Source: Streptomyces spororaveus (GTDB taxonomy: Bacteria > Actinomycetota > Actinomycetes > Streptomycetales > Streptomycetaceae). Taken from it: a stretch of 64,000 nucleotides of DNA. How positions within the stretch are numbered: the first letter of the stretch is position 1; every line of letters begins with the position of its first letter. Location: contig NZ_BNED01000005.1 in NCBI RefSeq assembly GCF_016755875.1, positions 3,761,001 to 3,825,000 of the forward strand. The letters run 5' to 3'. The translations under genes and the position numbers were made by a program. The notes under the pieces are model-generated. The model did no database searches, had not been told where the DNA came from, and worked only from the letters and a program-made list of their open reading frames with translations. Positions 1 through 8,601 of the stretch are shown piece after piece.

Positions 1-759
1 GCGCTCCAGGCGGGCAGCGTCGACGCGCTCTCGCAGTTCGTGGCGTGGCCGGGGCAGCTGGCGTACGAGGGCCGCGCCAAGGCCCTGTACGACGGCGCCG
101 AGCTGAACCTGCCGACCTTCCACGGGGTCACCGTGCGGGAGAAGTTCGCCAAGGAACGGCCGGGCGTCCTGGACGACTTCCTGCGGGCGCAGCGCAAGGC
201 CACCGACCACCTGCGCACCGAGCCGGTCGCGGCCGCCGAGTCGGTGGCGAAGGAGACCGGGCTGCCGGCGGAGGTGGTGTACCTCTACAACGGGGCGAAC
301 GGCATCGCCACCTTCGACCCGGCCCTGCGCCCGGAGCTGATCGACGCGCTGAAGCAGGACGTGCCGGTGCTCAAGGACGCCAAGCTGGTCGGCGACGTGG
401 ACGTGGACGCCTTCGTGGACCCGGAGCCGCTGGCGCGGGTGGCGGCCGGGTCGGCGCAGTACCCCGCGGCGGTGGCCGCCCGCCCCGAGCTGTGGCTGAA
501 GGGCGAGGCCCGCACCCGGTCCTTCGACTCCCCGCGCGAGCTGCTGAAGGCGGCGCGCGGCGCGGACGTCCGGGCGGCGTACGTGCCGGACGCGGTGACG
601 GGCACGCTCTGGTTCGCGGACCGGGCGGTGTGGGTCGCCGAGGGGCCGGAGCTGCGCGCCTTCGTCACACCGGCGGGCGCGAAGGCGTACGTGGCGGCGC
701 ACCAGGGATCCGGGGCGCGGGTCGTGAGCTTCGCCGAGGCCGGAGCCCTGGCCTCGTGA
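1..759 (+). CDS. ABC transporter substrate-binding protein, 5' end missing, NosL-like tail
   Basis: The reading frame is open from base 1, so the N-terminus, with the expected signal or lipoprotein peptide, lies outside the window; 252 residues are visible. The first ~150 resemble the second lobe of SsuA/TauA/NrtA-type binding proteins that feed sulfonate, taurine or nitrate importers. This fits the permease and ATPase that follow with 4-bp overlaps. The last ~75 residues (about 175-252) look different: AAYVPDAVTGTLWF, a short hydrophobic strand, then FVTPAGAKAYVAAH and VVSFAEA. That layout recalls the C-terminal half of NosL, a copper-chaperone family. The ligand cannot be named. The binding-protein call is fairly sure; the NosL resemblance is inference from pattern. 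Confidence 0.8.
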   Translation, partial: ALQAGSVDALSQFVAWPGQLAYEGRAKALYDGAELNLPTFHGVTVREKFAKERPGVLDDFLRAQRKATDHLRTEPVAAAESVAKETGLPAEVVYLYNGANGIATFDPALRPELIDALKQDVPVLKDAKLVGDVDVDAFVDPEPLARVAAGSAQYPAAVAARPELWLKGEARTRSFDSPRELLKAARGADVRAAYVPDAVTGTLWFADRAVWVAEGPELRAFVTPAGAKAYVAAHQGSGARVVSFAEAGALAS

Positions 760-1685
760 CGGGCGGCCGCTGGCTGCTGCGGGCGGCCTCGCTCGGCGTG
801 GCCCTGCTCCTGTGGCAGGGGCTGACCTCGCTGGACGTGAACCTGTGGCTGCGCTTCGAGCAGTTCCCGACGGTGGGCGAGGTCGCGTCGACCTTCGCGG
901 AGCGGGCCGGGACCGGCCCGTACTGGCAGGACCTGGGCTCCAGTCTGCGCCGGATCGTGACGGGCTTCGCGCTCGCCGCGGTCCTGGGCGTGGCGGTGGG
1001 CACGGCGATCGCCCGTTCGCGGATCGCGGCCGATGTGCTGGGCCCGCTGCTGGAGGTGCTGCGTCCGGTCCCGGCCATCGCGCTGGTCCCGGTGGCGATC
1101 CTGCTGTTCCCCTCCAACGAGCAGGGGATCGTGTTCATCACCTGCACGGCCGCCTTCTTCCCGGTGCTGGTCTCGACGCGGCACGCCGTGGGGGCACTGG
1201 CCCCCGTGTGGGAGGAGGCGGTCCTGACCATGGGCGGCGGACGGGCGCGGATCCTGTTCTCCGTCGTGCTGCCGGGTGCCCTGCCGGGCATCTTCGGGGG
1301 CCTGTCGGTCGGGATCGGGGTCGCCTGGATCTGTGTGATCTCCGCCGAGATGATCTCCGGCGAGTACGGGGTCGGCTACCGGACCTGGCAGGACTACACG
1401 GTCATCGACTACCCCGGGGTCTTCGTCGGCATGCTCACCATCGGCGCGCTGGGCTGGCTGACCTCCACGGCGGTGGAACGCGCGGGCCGCCGGCTGACGC
1501 GGTGGCTCCCGGCGCGCGACTCCTCGGGCCCCGTGCCGTCCGCCGGCGCCGCCCGCACCCGTACGGGGCGGGGCCCCCGCCGATCGCCCCGGGCCCCGCG
1601 CCCGGTGGCGACCCGGGCCGGCGCGGCCGGCCCGCGTTCCGGACCGGGGAGCTTCCCCGAGCAGACCCGAGAGGTGACCCCATGA
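756..1685 (+). CDS. ABC transporter permease, SsuC/TauC type
   Basis: This is the inner-membrane permease of the importer, 309 residues. GTG at 756 overlaps the upstream stop (GTGA). The protein has about six hydrophobic segments. The cytoplasmic coupling loop with EEAVLTMGGG, then a G about ten residues later, sits where the BPD_transp_1 EAA loop belongs. The family length is 250-280 residues; the extra length is a Pro/Arg/Gly-rich C-terminal tail of about 50 residues with no visible domain. The ATPase gene starts inside its stop codon, so the two are translationally coupled. The substrate is inferred from family only: aliphatic sulfonate, taurine, nitrate or a pyrimidine precursor. Confidence 0.88.
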   Translation: MTGGRWLLRAASLGVALLLWQGLTSLDVNLWLRFEQFPTVGEVASTFAERAGTGPYWQDLGSSLRRIVTGFALAAVLGVAVGTAIARSRIAADVLGPLLEVLRPVPAIALVPVAILLFPSNEQGIVFITCTAAFFPVLVSTRHAVGALAPVWEEAVLTMGGGRARILFSVVLPGALPGIFGGLSVGIGVAWICVISAEMISGEYGVGYRTWQDYTVIDYPGVFVGMLTIGALGWLTSTAVERAGRRLTRWLPARDSSGPVPSAGAARTRTGRGPRRSPRAPRPVATRAGAAGPRSGPGSFPEQTREVTP

Positions 1686-2629
1686 GCCTGACCCAGGCAG
1701 ATGCCCGGACCAGTCCCGGCGCCGCGGCGCACCCCGCGCGGCACGGGGCGCGGCTCGCGCTGCGCGGCGTACGGCTCGGGCACCGCGGGAACGCGGTCCT
1801 CGACGGGGTCGATCTGACGGTCGAGCCCGGGGAGGTGCTCGCCGTCGTGGGCCCGTCCGGCTGCGGCAAGTCCACCCTCCTGCGCACCCTCGCGGGGCTG
1901 CTGCCGCCGCTCGACGGCGTGGTGGAGCAGGACGGCGCCCCGGTCCGCGGCCCGGGTGCCGACCGGGCCCTGGTCTTCCAGGACGACGCCCTGCTCCCCT
2001 GGCGCACGGTCCGGGCCAACGTCGAACTCCCGCTCGCCGTCGGACGCTCGCGGGGCCCGTCCGGGGAGGAGCGCGCGCCACGGCCGTCCCGCGCGTCCGG
2101 CCCGGACGGGGACGGGCAGGGCGGGGACGGGCAGGGCGGGGACGGGCAGGGCGGGGACGGGCAGAGCGGGGACGGGCAGAGCGGGGTGCCCGGCCGCACC
2201 GGCCGCTCCCCCGTGTTCGATCTGTCGCGTGCCGCCCGGCGGGCCCGGCGGCGGACCGCCGCGCAGTGGCTGGAGCAGGTCGGCCTGGACGGGCACGCGC
2301 ACAAGTTCCCGCACCAGCTCTCGGGCGGCCAGCGCCAGCGCGTGCAGCTGGCCCGCGCCCTCGCCGCGCGCCCGCGCGCCGTCCTCATGGACGAACCCTT
2401 CGGGGCGCTCGACGCCCAGACCCGCGCCGAGATGCAGGACCTCCTCGTGGACGTCCTCGCGGGCACCGGCGCGACCGTCGTCTTCGTCACCCACGACGTG
2501 GACGAGGCGCTGTTCCTCGGCGACCGCGTCGCCCTGCTCGGCACCGCGCAGGTGGTGCCCGTACCGAACCCGCGCGACCGCGGGGCCTCGTACGCCGGAC
2601 TCCGGCAGCAGATCATCAACTCACTCTGA
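1682..2629 (+). CDS. ABC transporter ATP-binding protein, SsuB/TauB type
   Basis: This is the nucleotide-binding subunit of the importer, 315 residues. The start ATG overlaps the permease stop (ATGA). Visible motifs are Walker A GPSGCGKST, a Q-loop in LVFQDDALLPW, signature LSGGQRQR, Walker B VLMDEPFGALD and the switch histidine in FVTHDVDEA. It is about 60 residues longer than SsuB-like ATPases. The excess is an insert of roughly residues 120-185 between the Q-loop and the signature, containing five exact-to-near copies of DGQGG or DGQSG encoded by 15-bp repeats. The insert lies in the helical subdomain that contacts the permease. All catalytic motifs are intact, so the protein is probably active. 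Confidence 0.93.
   Translation: MSLTQADARTSPGAAAHPARHGARLALRGVRLGHRGNAVLDGVDLTVEPGEVLAVVGPSGCGKSTLLRTLAGLLPPLDGVVEQDGAPVRGPGADRALVFQDDALLPWRTVRANVELPLAVGRSRGPSGEERAPRPSRASGPDGDGQGGDGQGGDGQGGDGQSGDGQSGVPGRTGRSPVFDLSRAARRARRRTAAQWLEQVGLDGHAHKFPHQLSGGQRQRVQLARALAARPRAVLMDEPFGALDAQTRAEMQDLLVDVLAGTGATVVFVTHDVDEALFLGDRVALLGTAQVVPVPNPRDRGASYAGLRQQIINSL
2111..2185 (+). repeat. In-frame 15-bp minisatellite in the ATPase gene
   Basis: Five tandem copies of GACGGGCAGGGCGGG. The last two differ by one base (GGGC to GAGC), giving DGQGG x3 and then DGQSG x2. The period is a multiple of three, so copy-number changes keep the frame. Confidence 0.95.
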
Positions 2630-2640
2630 AGGGCCGCACC

Positions 2641-5415
2641 ATGGACATCCAGGCGACGGACACTCCCGCCATGGGCATCCCCGCGATCGGCGACGCCGAG
2701 GAACTCTCCTGCGACGTCCTCGTCATCGGCGGCGGCACGGCCGGCACGATGGCGGCGCTGACCGCCGCCGGGCGCGGCGCGCGGGTCCTGCTCCTGGAGA
2801 AGGCGCACGTACGCCACTCCGGCGCCCTCGCCATGGGCATGGACGGGGTCAACAACGCGGTCGTCCCCGGCCGCGCCGAGCCCGACGACTACGTCGCCGA
2901 GATCACCCGTGCCAACGACGGCATCGTCGACCAGTCCACGGTCCGCCAGACCGCCACCCGCGGGTTCGCGATGGTGCAGCGCCTGGAGTCGTACGGGGTG
3001 AAGTTCGAGAAGGACGAGCACGGCGAGTACGCGGTGCGCCAGGTCCACCGTTCCGGCTCGTACGTGCTGCCCATGCCCGAGGGCAAGGACGTCAAGAAGG
3101 TCCTCTACCGGCAGCTGCGGCGCCGCGAGATGCGCGAGCGGATCCGGATCGAGAACCGGGTGATGCCGGTGCGCGTCCTCACCTCGCCCGAGGACGGCCG
3201 GGCGATCGGCGCGGCCGCCTTCAACACGCGCACCGGGGCCTTCGTGACCGTGCGCGCGGGGGCGGTGATCCTGGCGACCGGCCCGTGCGGACGGCTCGGA
3301 CTGCCGGCCTCCGGTTACCTGTACGGCACGTACGAGAACCCGACCAACGCGGGCGACGGCTACGCCATGGCCTACCACGCGGGCGCCGCGCTGACCGGGA
3401 TCGAGTGCTTCCAGATCAACCCGCTGATCAAGGACTACAACGGCCCGGCGTGCGCGTACGTCGCGAACCCCTTCGGCGGCTACCAGGTCAACCGGCACGG
3501 CGAGCGGTTCGTGGACTCCGACTACTGGTCGGGGCAGATGATGGCCGAGTTCGCGGCCGAACTCGCCTCCGACCGGGGCCCGGTGTACCTCAAGCTCAGC
3601 CACCTCCCGGAGGAGTCGGTGGCCTCCCTGGAGGCCGTCCTGCACACCACCGAGCGGCCGACGCGCGGCACCTTCCACGCGGGCCGCGGCCACGACTACC
3701 GCACCCACGACATCGAGATGCACATCTCCGAGATCGGCCTGTGCGGCGGCCACTCGGCGTCCGGCGTCCGCGTCGACGACCACGCCCGCACGACGGTGCC
3801 GCGGCTGTACGCGGCCGGGGACCTGGCGTCCGTACCGCACAACTACATGATCGGGGCGTTCGTCTTCGGCGACCTGGCGGGCGAGGACGCGGCCCGGTAC
3901 ACGGCGTACGAGGGCACGCTGCCGGCCGATCAGCTGGCGGCGGCCCACGAGTTGATCTACCGCCCCCTGCGCCATCCGGACGGGCCGCCGCAGCCGCAGG
4001 TGGAGTACAAGCTGCGGCGGTTCGTGAACGACTACGTGGCCCCGCCGAAGACGGGCGCGAAGCTCTCGCTCGCCGTGGCGGCCTTCGACCGGATGACCGG
4101 CGAGATCGCCGAGATGGGCGCGACCACCGCGCACGAGCTGATGCGGTGCGCGGAGGTGTCCTTCATCCGGGACTGCGCGGAGATGGCGGCCCGCTCCTCG
4201 CTGGCCCGTACCGAGTCCCGCTGGGGCCTCTACCACGAGCGGCTCGACCATCCGCAGCGCGACGACACGGGCTGGCTGCACCACCTGGACCTGCGCAAGT
4301 CGGCCTCGGGGGCGATGGAGTTCACCGCCCGGCCGGTGGAGCCGTACCTGGTGCCGGTGGACGGGTTCGCCCCGGCCGGCGGCCCCTCGCGCCACCTGGG
4401 CGAGGTCGACCTGGTCCCGGTGGCCACGGCGGGCCCCCGTGAGGCGGCCCCGGCGGCCCGGGCGCAGGCCGCGCCGATTCCGGTGGCCACGGTGGAAGCC
4501 CCGGCCCAGGCCCCGGCCCCCGGCGGCTCCGGGTCCTCGCCCCGGATCCTCGAACTGCTCGCCCTGGCCGAGGAGTCCCCCGACCTGGCCGCCCTCACGC
4601 CCTACCTGGCCGACCCCGATCCGGCGGTACGGGCCGCCGCCGTGGCCGCGCTCGGCGAGACCGTACCGGCCGGCGCCGGGCCCGCGCTGGCCGCCCGCCT
4701 GGCCGACGCCGCTCCCGTCGTACGAGCGGCCGCCGCGGCCGCGCTGCGCGAGCTCGTGGAGGTCCTGCCGGGCGGACCGGAGCTGGGGGCGGGCCTGCGC
4801 GCCGCCCTCGCCGTGCCCGACCCCGCGGTGCGCTCGGCCGCGCTCGAAGCGCTGCGGGCGCTGCGGCTCGGCGACGCGGAGCTGTACGCCGCCTCGCTGG
4901 CCGACACCGACCCGGAGGTCCGTATCCACGCGGTGCGGGCGCTGGTCTCGGTGGACGCCGTCCCGGACCTGGCCGTGGCCGCCGCGGATCCGGCCCGCGA
5001 GGTCCGGGTGGCGGTGGCCAAGGGCCTGGCCTCGGTGCACGCACCGGCCCCGGCCCCGCTGGACCCGCTGCTGGCCGACCCGGACCCGCTGGTGCGGGGC
5101 GCGGCGCTGGCGTCCCTGGCCCGGGCCGGCTGCCCGGCGGGGTACGCCGGGACGGCGGTGGCGGCCCTGGCCGACACCGCCTGGCAGGTGCGGTCCGGTG
5201 CGGCCGCCGCGCTGGCGGCGGCCGAGGCGGGGGTGGCCGTACCGGCCCTGGCCAAGGCGCTGGCCGACCGCAACGCCGATGTCCGCAAGGCCGCCGTCCT
5301 CGCCCTGCTGGCCCACCGGGCCGAGGCGGAGGCCCGGGCGGCCCTGGCCACGGCGGTCGCGGACCCGGACGCGGACGTCCGCGCGTACGCCGCCCGGGCG
5401 GCCCGACCCGCTTGA
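2641..5415 (+). CDS. FAD-dependent fumarate-reductase/APS-reductase-like flavoprotein with C-terminal HEAT repeats
   Basis: A 924-residue protein starting 11 bases after the ATPase stop, probably in the same operon. Residues ~20-50 form a Rossmann FAD site (DVLVIGGGTAGTMAAL, then LLLEKA). RHSGALAMGMDGVNN, DIEMHISEIGLCGGHSASG and LYAAGDLASVPHNYMIGAF are typical of the succinate dehydrogenase/fumarate reductase/AprA flavoprotein family; the RHSGALAMG stretch is closer to adenylylsulfate reductase alpha than to SdhA. Residues ~600-630 are a Pro/Ala linker. Residues ~635-924 hold about nine ~31-residue HEAT or PBS-lyase-like repeats, each with a DPDPAVRAAA-like turn. No iron-sulfur partner is encoded downstream; one may lie upstream of the window. 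The reaction is unknown. The operon suggests oxidation or reduction of an imported sulfur or nitrogen compound. Confidence 0.85.
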   Translation: MDIQATDTPAMGIPAIGDAEELSCDVLVIGGGTAGTMAALTAAGRGARVLLLEKAHVRHSGALAMGMDGVNNAVVPGRAEPDDYVAEITRANDGIVDQSTVRQTATRGFAMVQRLESYGVKFEKDEHGEYAVRQVHRSGSYVLPMPEGKDVKKVLYRQLRRREMRERIRIENRVMPVRVLTSPEDGRAIGAAAFNTRTGAFVTVRAGAVILATGPCGRLGLPASGYLYGTYENPTNAGDGYAMAYHAGAALTGIECFQINPLIKDYNGPACAYVANPFGGYQVNRHGERFVDSDYWSGQMMAEFAAELASDRGPVYLKLSHLPEESVASLEAVLHTTERPTRGTFHAGRGHDYRTHDIEMHISEIGLCGGHSASGVRVDDHARTTVPRLYAAGDLASVPHNYMIGAFVFGDLAGEDAARYTAYEGTLPADQLAAAHELIYRPLRHPDGPPQPQVEYKLRRFVNDYVAPPKTGAKLSLAVAAFDRMTGEIAEMGATTAHELMRCAEVSFIRDCAEMAARSSLARTESRWGLYHERLDHPQRDDTGWLHHLDLRKSASGAMEFTARPVEPYLVPVDGFAPAGGPSRHLGEVDLVPVATAGPREAAPAARAQAAPIPVATVEAPAQAPAPGGSGSSPRILELLALAEESPDLAALTPYLADPDPAVRAAAVAALGETVPAGAGPALAARLADAAPVVRAAAAAALRELVEVLPGGPELGAGLRAALAVPDPAVRSAALEALRALRLGDAELYAASLADTDPEVRIHAVRALVSVDAVPDLAVAAADPAREVRVAVAKGLASVHAPAPAPLDPLLADPDPLVRGAALASLARAGCPAGYAGTAVAALADTAWQVRSGAAAALAAAEAGVAVPALAKALADRNADVRKAAVLALLAHRAEAEARAALATAVADPDADVRAYAARAARPA

Positions 5416-5442
5416 CCCTCACACGGTGTCAGGCGGCGCTGC

Positions 5443-5464
5443 CGGACCCCCGTTCGGGGGTCCG
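5443..5464 (+). terminator. Intrinsic terminator after the ABC/flavoprotein operon
   Basis: CGGACCCCC and GGGGGTCCG form a perfect 9-bp stem around a GTTC loop, 28 bases after the flavoprotein stop. There is no U-tract, as is common in this GC-rich group. Confidence 0.7.
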
Positions 5465-5528
5465 CGACGTGCAGGGCCCGCCGGGCGCCGGGATGGTGGA
5501 CGAAAGCCCGTCGACGGCAGGAGCCCCC

Positions 5529-6140
5529 ATGTCCCCCGATGTCCGCAAGACCGCCCTCGTGATCGCCGCCGCCGTGTCGCTGGGTCTGGCAGCCGTGGTC
5601 CCTGCGCACGGGGTGGAGGGGCCCGCGCCCGACCCGCGCGACGCGAAGGCCATGCGGGACATGGCGACGGCGATCGCGGTGACGGCCAAGTACGCGGACG
5701 AGCGGGCGGCGCTCAAGGACGGGTACGTCCCGCACGGCGAGGAGTGCATGAGCAACCCGTTCGGGGTGGGCGCGATGAACTACCACTACGTCAAGCAGGC
5801 GAACTGGGGTTCCAAGGACCCGGCCAGGCCGACCGCGCTCCTCTACAGCAAGGAGAAGGACCGCAACGGCCGCCGCAGGCTCGAAACGGTGGAGTGGATG
5901 TCCACCGACCGGGACCAGGACCTGAAGACCAGCGACGACCGGCCGAGCATGTTCGGGCTGCCCTTCGACGGGCCGATGCCGGGCCACTGGGCGGGCATGC
6001 CCAAGCACTACGACCTGCACATGTGGGCGTACAAGGAGAACCCGGCGGGCCGCTTCCACAACTGGAACCCGGCCCTGACCTGCCCGAAGAAGGCCCCCGC
6101 CCCGGGCAAGCCGGCCGCCGCCCACCCGCACGGCCATTAG
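5529..6140 (+). CDS. Secreted protein of unknown function
   Basis: 203 residues. The ATG at 5529 follows a GGCAGGAG ribosome site by 6 bases. Residues 1-~28 are a signal peptide (basic start, ALVIAAAVSLGLAAVV core, AHG end), so the mature protein is extracytoplasmic. The mature part has GEECMSNPFG, MNYHYVKQ, GLPFDGPMPGHW, DLHMWAYKENPAGRF and NPALTCP. It carries two cysteines and ends in a His-rich HPHGH tail. The Trp/His/Tyr-rich motifs look like a conserved domain, but I cannot name it. It is separated from the flavoprotein gene by a terminator, so it is probably its own unit. Metal or cofactor binding by the His residues is speculation. Confidence 0.8.
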   Translation: MSPDVRKTALVIAAAVSLGLAAVVPAHGVEGPAPDPRDAKAMRDMATAIAVTAKYADERAALKDGYVPHGEECMSNPFGVGAMNYHYVKQANWGSKDPARPTALLYSKEKDRNGRRRLETVEWMSTDRDQDLKTSDDRPSMFGLPFDGPMPGHWAGMPKHYDLHMWAYKENPAGRFHNWNPALTCPKKAPAPGKPAAAHPHGH

Positions 6141-6264
6141 TCCGCGCGGCCCGTGTGGTCAAGTGACCCGGGCATATGACTCACCCGAAAGGGCGGCTTC
6201 TCCGGGAACCCCGGGCGATACGCTGGTCGGACTCGCGAGACTCCGTCGCATGGGAGCACTACCG

Positions 6265-6879
6265 ATGAGCGTCGATCCCGAGACCCCCGAGCAGGAGCCC
6301 GCCCCGCGCTGGCCCGTCCCGCCCGCGGGCGGGTGGACGGCGGACGACCTTGACCGGCTTCCCAACCTGCCTCCGCACACGGAGCTGATCGACGGGAGCC
6401 TGATCTTCGTGAGTCCGCAAACCCGTTTCCACATGCGAGCCCTGCGATTCTTCGAATGGCAACTCGAATCACTGGTTCCGGACGGACTCGAAGTGATGAG
6501 AGAGTTCACCATCGACATCGACCGACTGAACCGGCCCGAGCCGGACGTCCTCGTCGTCGACGAGGAACTGGCCCGGGGCCCCCTGCAGCAGACACGGATC
6601 CCCGCCGAGTCCGTCCGGCTGGCCATCGAGGTCGTCTCTCCCGATTCGATCGGCCGGGACCGCGAAACCAAGCCGGCCAAGTACGCCCGGGCAGGAATCC
6701 CCCACTACTGGCGGGTCGAGAACAAGAACGACCGGGCAGTCGTCTACGTGTTCGAACTCGAACCGGCCACGCGTGTCTACGTCGCGACGGGCATCTTCCA
6801 CGACCGGCTGAAGGTCACGGTCCCCTTCCCCATCGACCTGGACCTCACCACGATCAAACCGAAGGGGCTACCGGAATAG
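6265..6879 (+). CDS. Uma2 family (DUF820) putative nuclease
   Basis: 204 residues from the ATG at 6265, chosen because GGGAGC lies 7 bases upstream; an in-frame ATG at 6250 would add five residues. The Uma2/DUF820 PD-(D/E)XK-like fold is recognisable: HTELIDGSLIF near residue 40, RPEPDVLVVD near 95, LAIEVVSPDSIGRDRETKPAKYARAGIPHYWRV (split over residues ~120-155), with the D...EVVS...K core residues present. Members of this family are very numerous in streptomycetes and their function is not established. It stands alone, convergent with nuoN. A remnant of another Uma2 gene occurs at 61107-61292. Confidence 0.9.
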   Translation: MSVDPETPEQEPAPRWPVPPAGGWTADDLDRLPNLPPHTELIDGSLIFVSPQTRFHMRALRFFEWQLESLVPDGLEVMREFTIDIDRLNRPEPDVLVVDEELARGPLQQTRIPAESVRLAIEVVSPDSIGRDRETKPAKYARAGIPHYWRVENKNDRAVVYVFELEPATRVYVATGIFHDRLKVTVPFPIDLDLTTIKPKGLPE

Positions 6880-6888
6880 ACCCGCACA

Positions 6889-6932
6889 CGGCCAAGGGCC
6901 CGGCTCCCCGCAGGGGGCCGGGCCCTTGGCCG
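6889..6932. terminator. Bidirectional terminator between Uma2 gene and nuoN
   Basis: A perfect 15-bp inverted repeat (CGGCCAAGGGCCCGG and its complement) with a 14-base loop, placed between two convergent stop codons. Confidence 0.85.
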
Positions 6933-6945
6933 TTGCGCCAACCGG

Positions 6946-8601
6946 TCAGCGGACGAACGTGCTCGCCTGACCCGCCAGGTCCAGGAAGTACTGCGGGGCC
7001 AGGCCCAGCACCAGCGTGACCGCGACGCCCACCGCGATGGTGGTCATCGTCAGCGGCGAGGGGACCGCCACCGTCGGACCGTCGGCCTTCGGCTCGCTGA
7101 AGAACATCAGGACGATCACCCGGATGTAGAAGAACGCGGCGATCGCGGACGAGATCACACCGATCACGACCAGCACCCCGGCACCGCTCTCCGCCGCCGC
7201 CTTGAACACGGCGAACTTGCCCGTGAACCCGGAGGTGAGCGGGATGCCCGCGAAGGCGAGCAGGAACACCGCGAACACGGCCGCCGTCAGCGGCGAACGC
7301 CTGCCGAGCCCCGCCCACTTGGACAGGTGCGTGGCCTCGCCGCCCGCGTCGCGCACCAGCGTGACCACCGCGAAGGCGCCGATCGTCACGAAGGAGTAGG
7401 CGCCCAGGTAGAAGAGGACGGACTGGATGCCCTGCGCCGAGGTGGCGATCACGCCGGCCAGGATGAAGCCCGCGTGTGCGATCGAGGAGTAGGCCAGCAG
7501 CCGCTTGACGTCCGTCTGGGTCACGGCGATCACCGCGCCCGCCAGCATGGTGACGATGGCCACCGCCCACATCACCGGACGCCAGTCCCAGCGCAGCCCC
7601 GGCAGGACCACGTAGAGGAGGCGCAGCAGGGCGCCGAAGGCGGCCACCTTGGTCGCCGCCGCCATGAAACCGGTGACCGGGGTCGGGGCGCCCTGGTAGA
7701 CGTCCGGGGTCCACATGTGGAAGGGGACCGCGCCGACCTTGAAGAGCAGGCCCATCAGGATCAGCGCGCCGCCGATCAGCAGCAGCGCGTCGTTGCCCAT
7801 GGTGGAGGCCAGCGCCGGGTCGATGTTCGCCACCGTGCCGTCGACCACGTCGGCGATCACGGCGTACGAGACCGAGCCCGCGTAGCCGTAGATCAGCGCG
7901 ATGCCGAAGAGGAGGAAGGCGGAGGAGAAGGCACCCAGGAGGAAGTACTTCACCGCCGCCTCCTGCGACATCAGCCGCTGGCGGCGGGCGAGGGCGCAGA
8001 GCAGGTACAGCGGGAGGGAGAACACCTCAAGGGCGATGAACAGCGTCAGCAGGTCGTCGGCCGCCGGGAAGATCAGCATGCCGGCGATCGCGAACAGGGC
8101 CAGCGGGAAGACCTCGGTGGTGGTGAAGCCCGCCTTGACGGCGGCCTTCTCGCTGTCGCTGCCCGGTACGGACGCCGCCTGGGCGGCGAAGGAGTCCACC
8201 CGCTTGCCGTGCGCCGCGGGGTCCAGCCGCCGTTCGGCGAAGGTGAAGACCGCCACGACCGAGGCCAGCAGGATGGTGCCCTGCAGGAAGAGCGCCGGGC
8301 CGTCGACGGCGATGGCGCCCATCGCGGCGATGTGGGCCTTGCCGGACCCGTACCCGCCGGCCGCAAGGCCGACGACCGCGGCGAAGGCCGAGGCCAGCGC
8401 GGCGACGGTGAGGAACACCTGCACGTAGTACCGGGACTTGCGGGGCACGAAGGCCTCGACCAGGATCCCGAGCACCGCCGCGCCGACCACGATCAGCGTG
8501 GGCGCGAGCTGTGCGTACTCGATGGTCGGTGCCGGAATCCGGTCGGCCGGTGCCTCGGCCGCCAGTGTCCACAGGCTGTGGGCGGAAGTCAGTGTGCTCA
8601 C
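6946..8601 (-). CDS. nuoN: NADH-quinone oxidoreductase subunit N
   Basis: 551 residues, last gene of the nuo operon. It is one of three Mrp-antiporter-like proton-pumping subunits of complex I, with about 14 membrane helices. GTG at 8601 overlaps the nuoM stop (GTGA). Family marks include LLTLFIALEVFSLPLYLL, KYFLLGAFSSAFLLFG, the pumping Lys/His segment around FKVGAVPFHMWTPDVYQGAPTPV, and AYSSIAHAGFILAG. Slightly longer than E. coli NuoN, as usual in actinobacteria. Confidence 0.98.
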   Translation of the reverse strand: MSTLTSAHSLWTLAAEAPADRIPAPTIEYAQLAPTLIVVGAAVLGILVEAFVPRKSRYYVQVFLTVAALASAFAAVVGLAAGGYGSGKAHIAAMGAIAVDGPALFLQGTILLASVVAVFTFAERRLDPAAHGKRVDSFAAQAASVPGSDSEKAAVKAGFTTTEVFPLALFAIAGMLIFPAADDLLTLFIALEVFSLPLYLLCALARRQRLMSQEAAVKYFLLGAFSSAFLLFGIALIYGYAGSVSYAVIADVVDGTVANIDPALASTMGNDALLLIGGALILMGLLFKVGAVPFHMWTPDVYQGAPTPVTGFMAAATKVAAFGALLRLLYVVLPGLRWDWRPVMWAVAIVTMLAGAVIAVTQTDVKRLLAYSSIAHAGFILAGVIATSAQGIQSVLFYLGAYSFVTIGAFAVVTLVRDAGGEATHLSKWAGLGRRSPLTAAVFAVFLLAFAGIPLTSGFTGKFAVFKAAAESGAGVLVVIGVISSAIAAFFYIRVIVLMFFSEPKADGPTVAVPSPLTMTTIAVGVAVTLVLGLAPQYFLDLAGQASTFVR

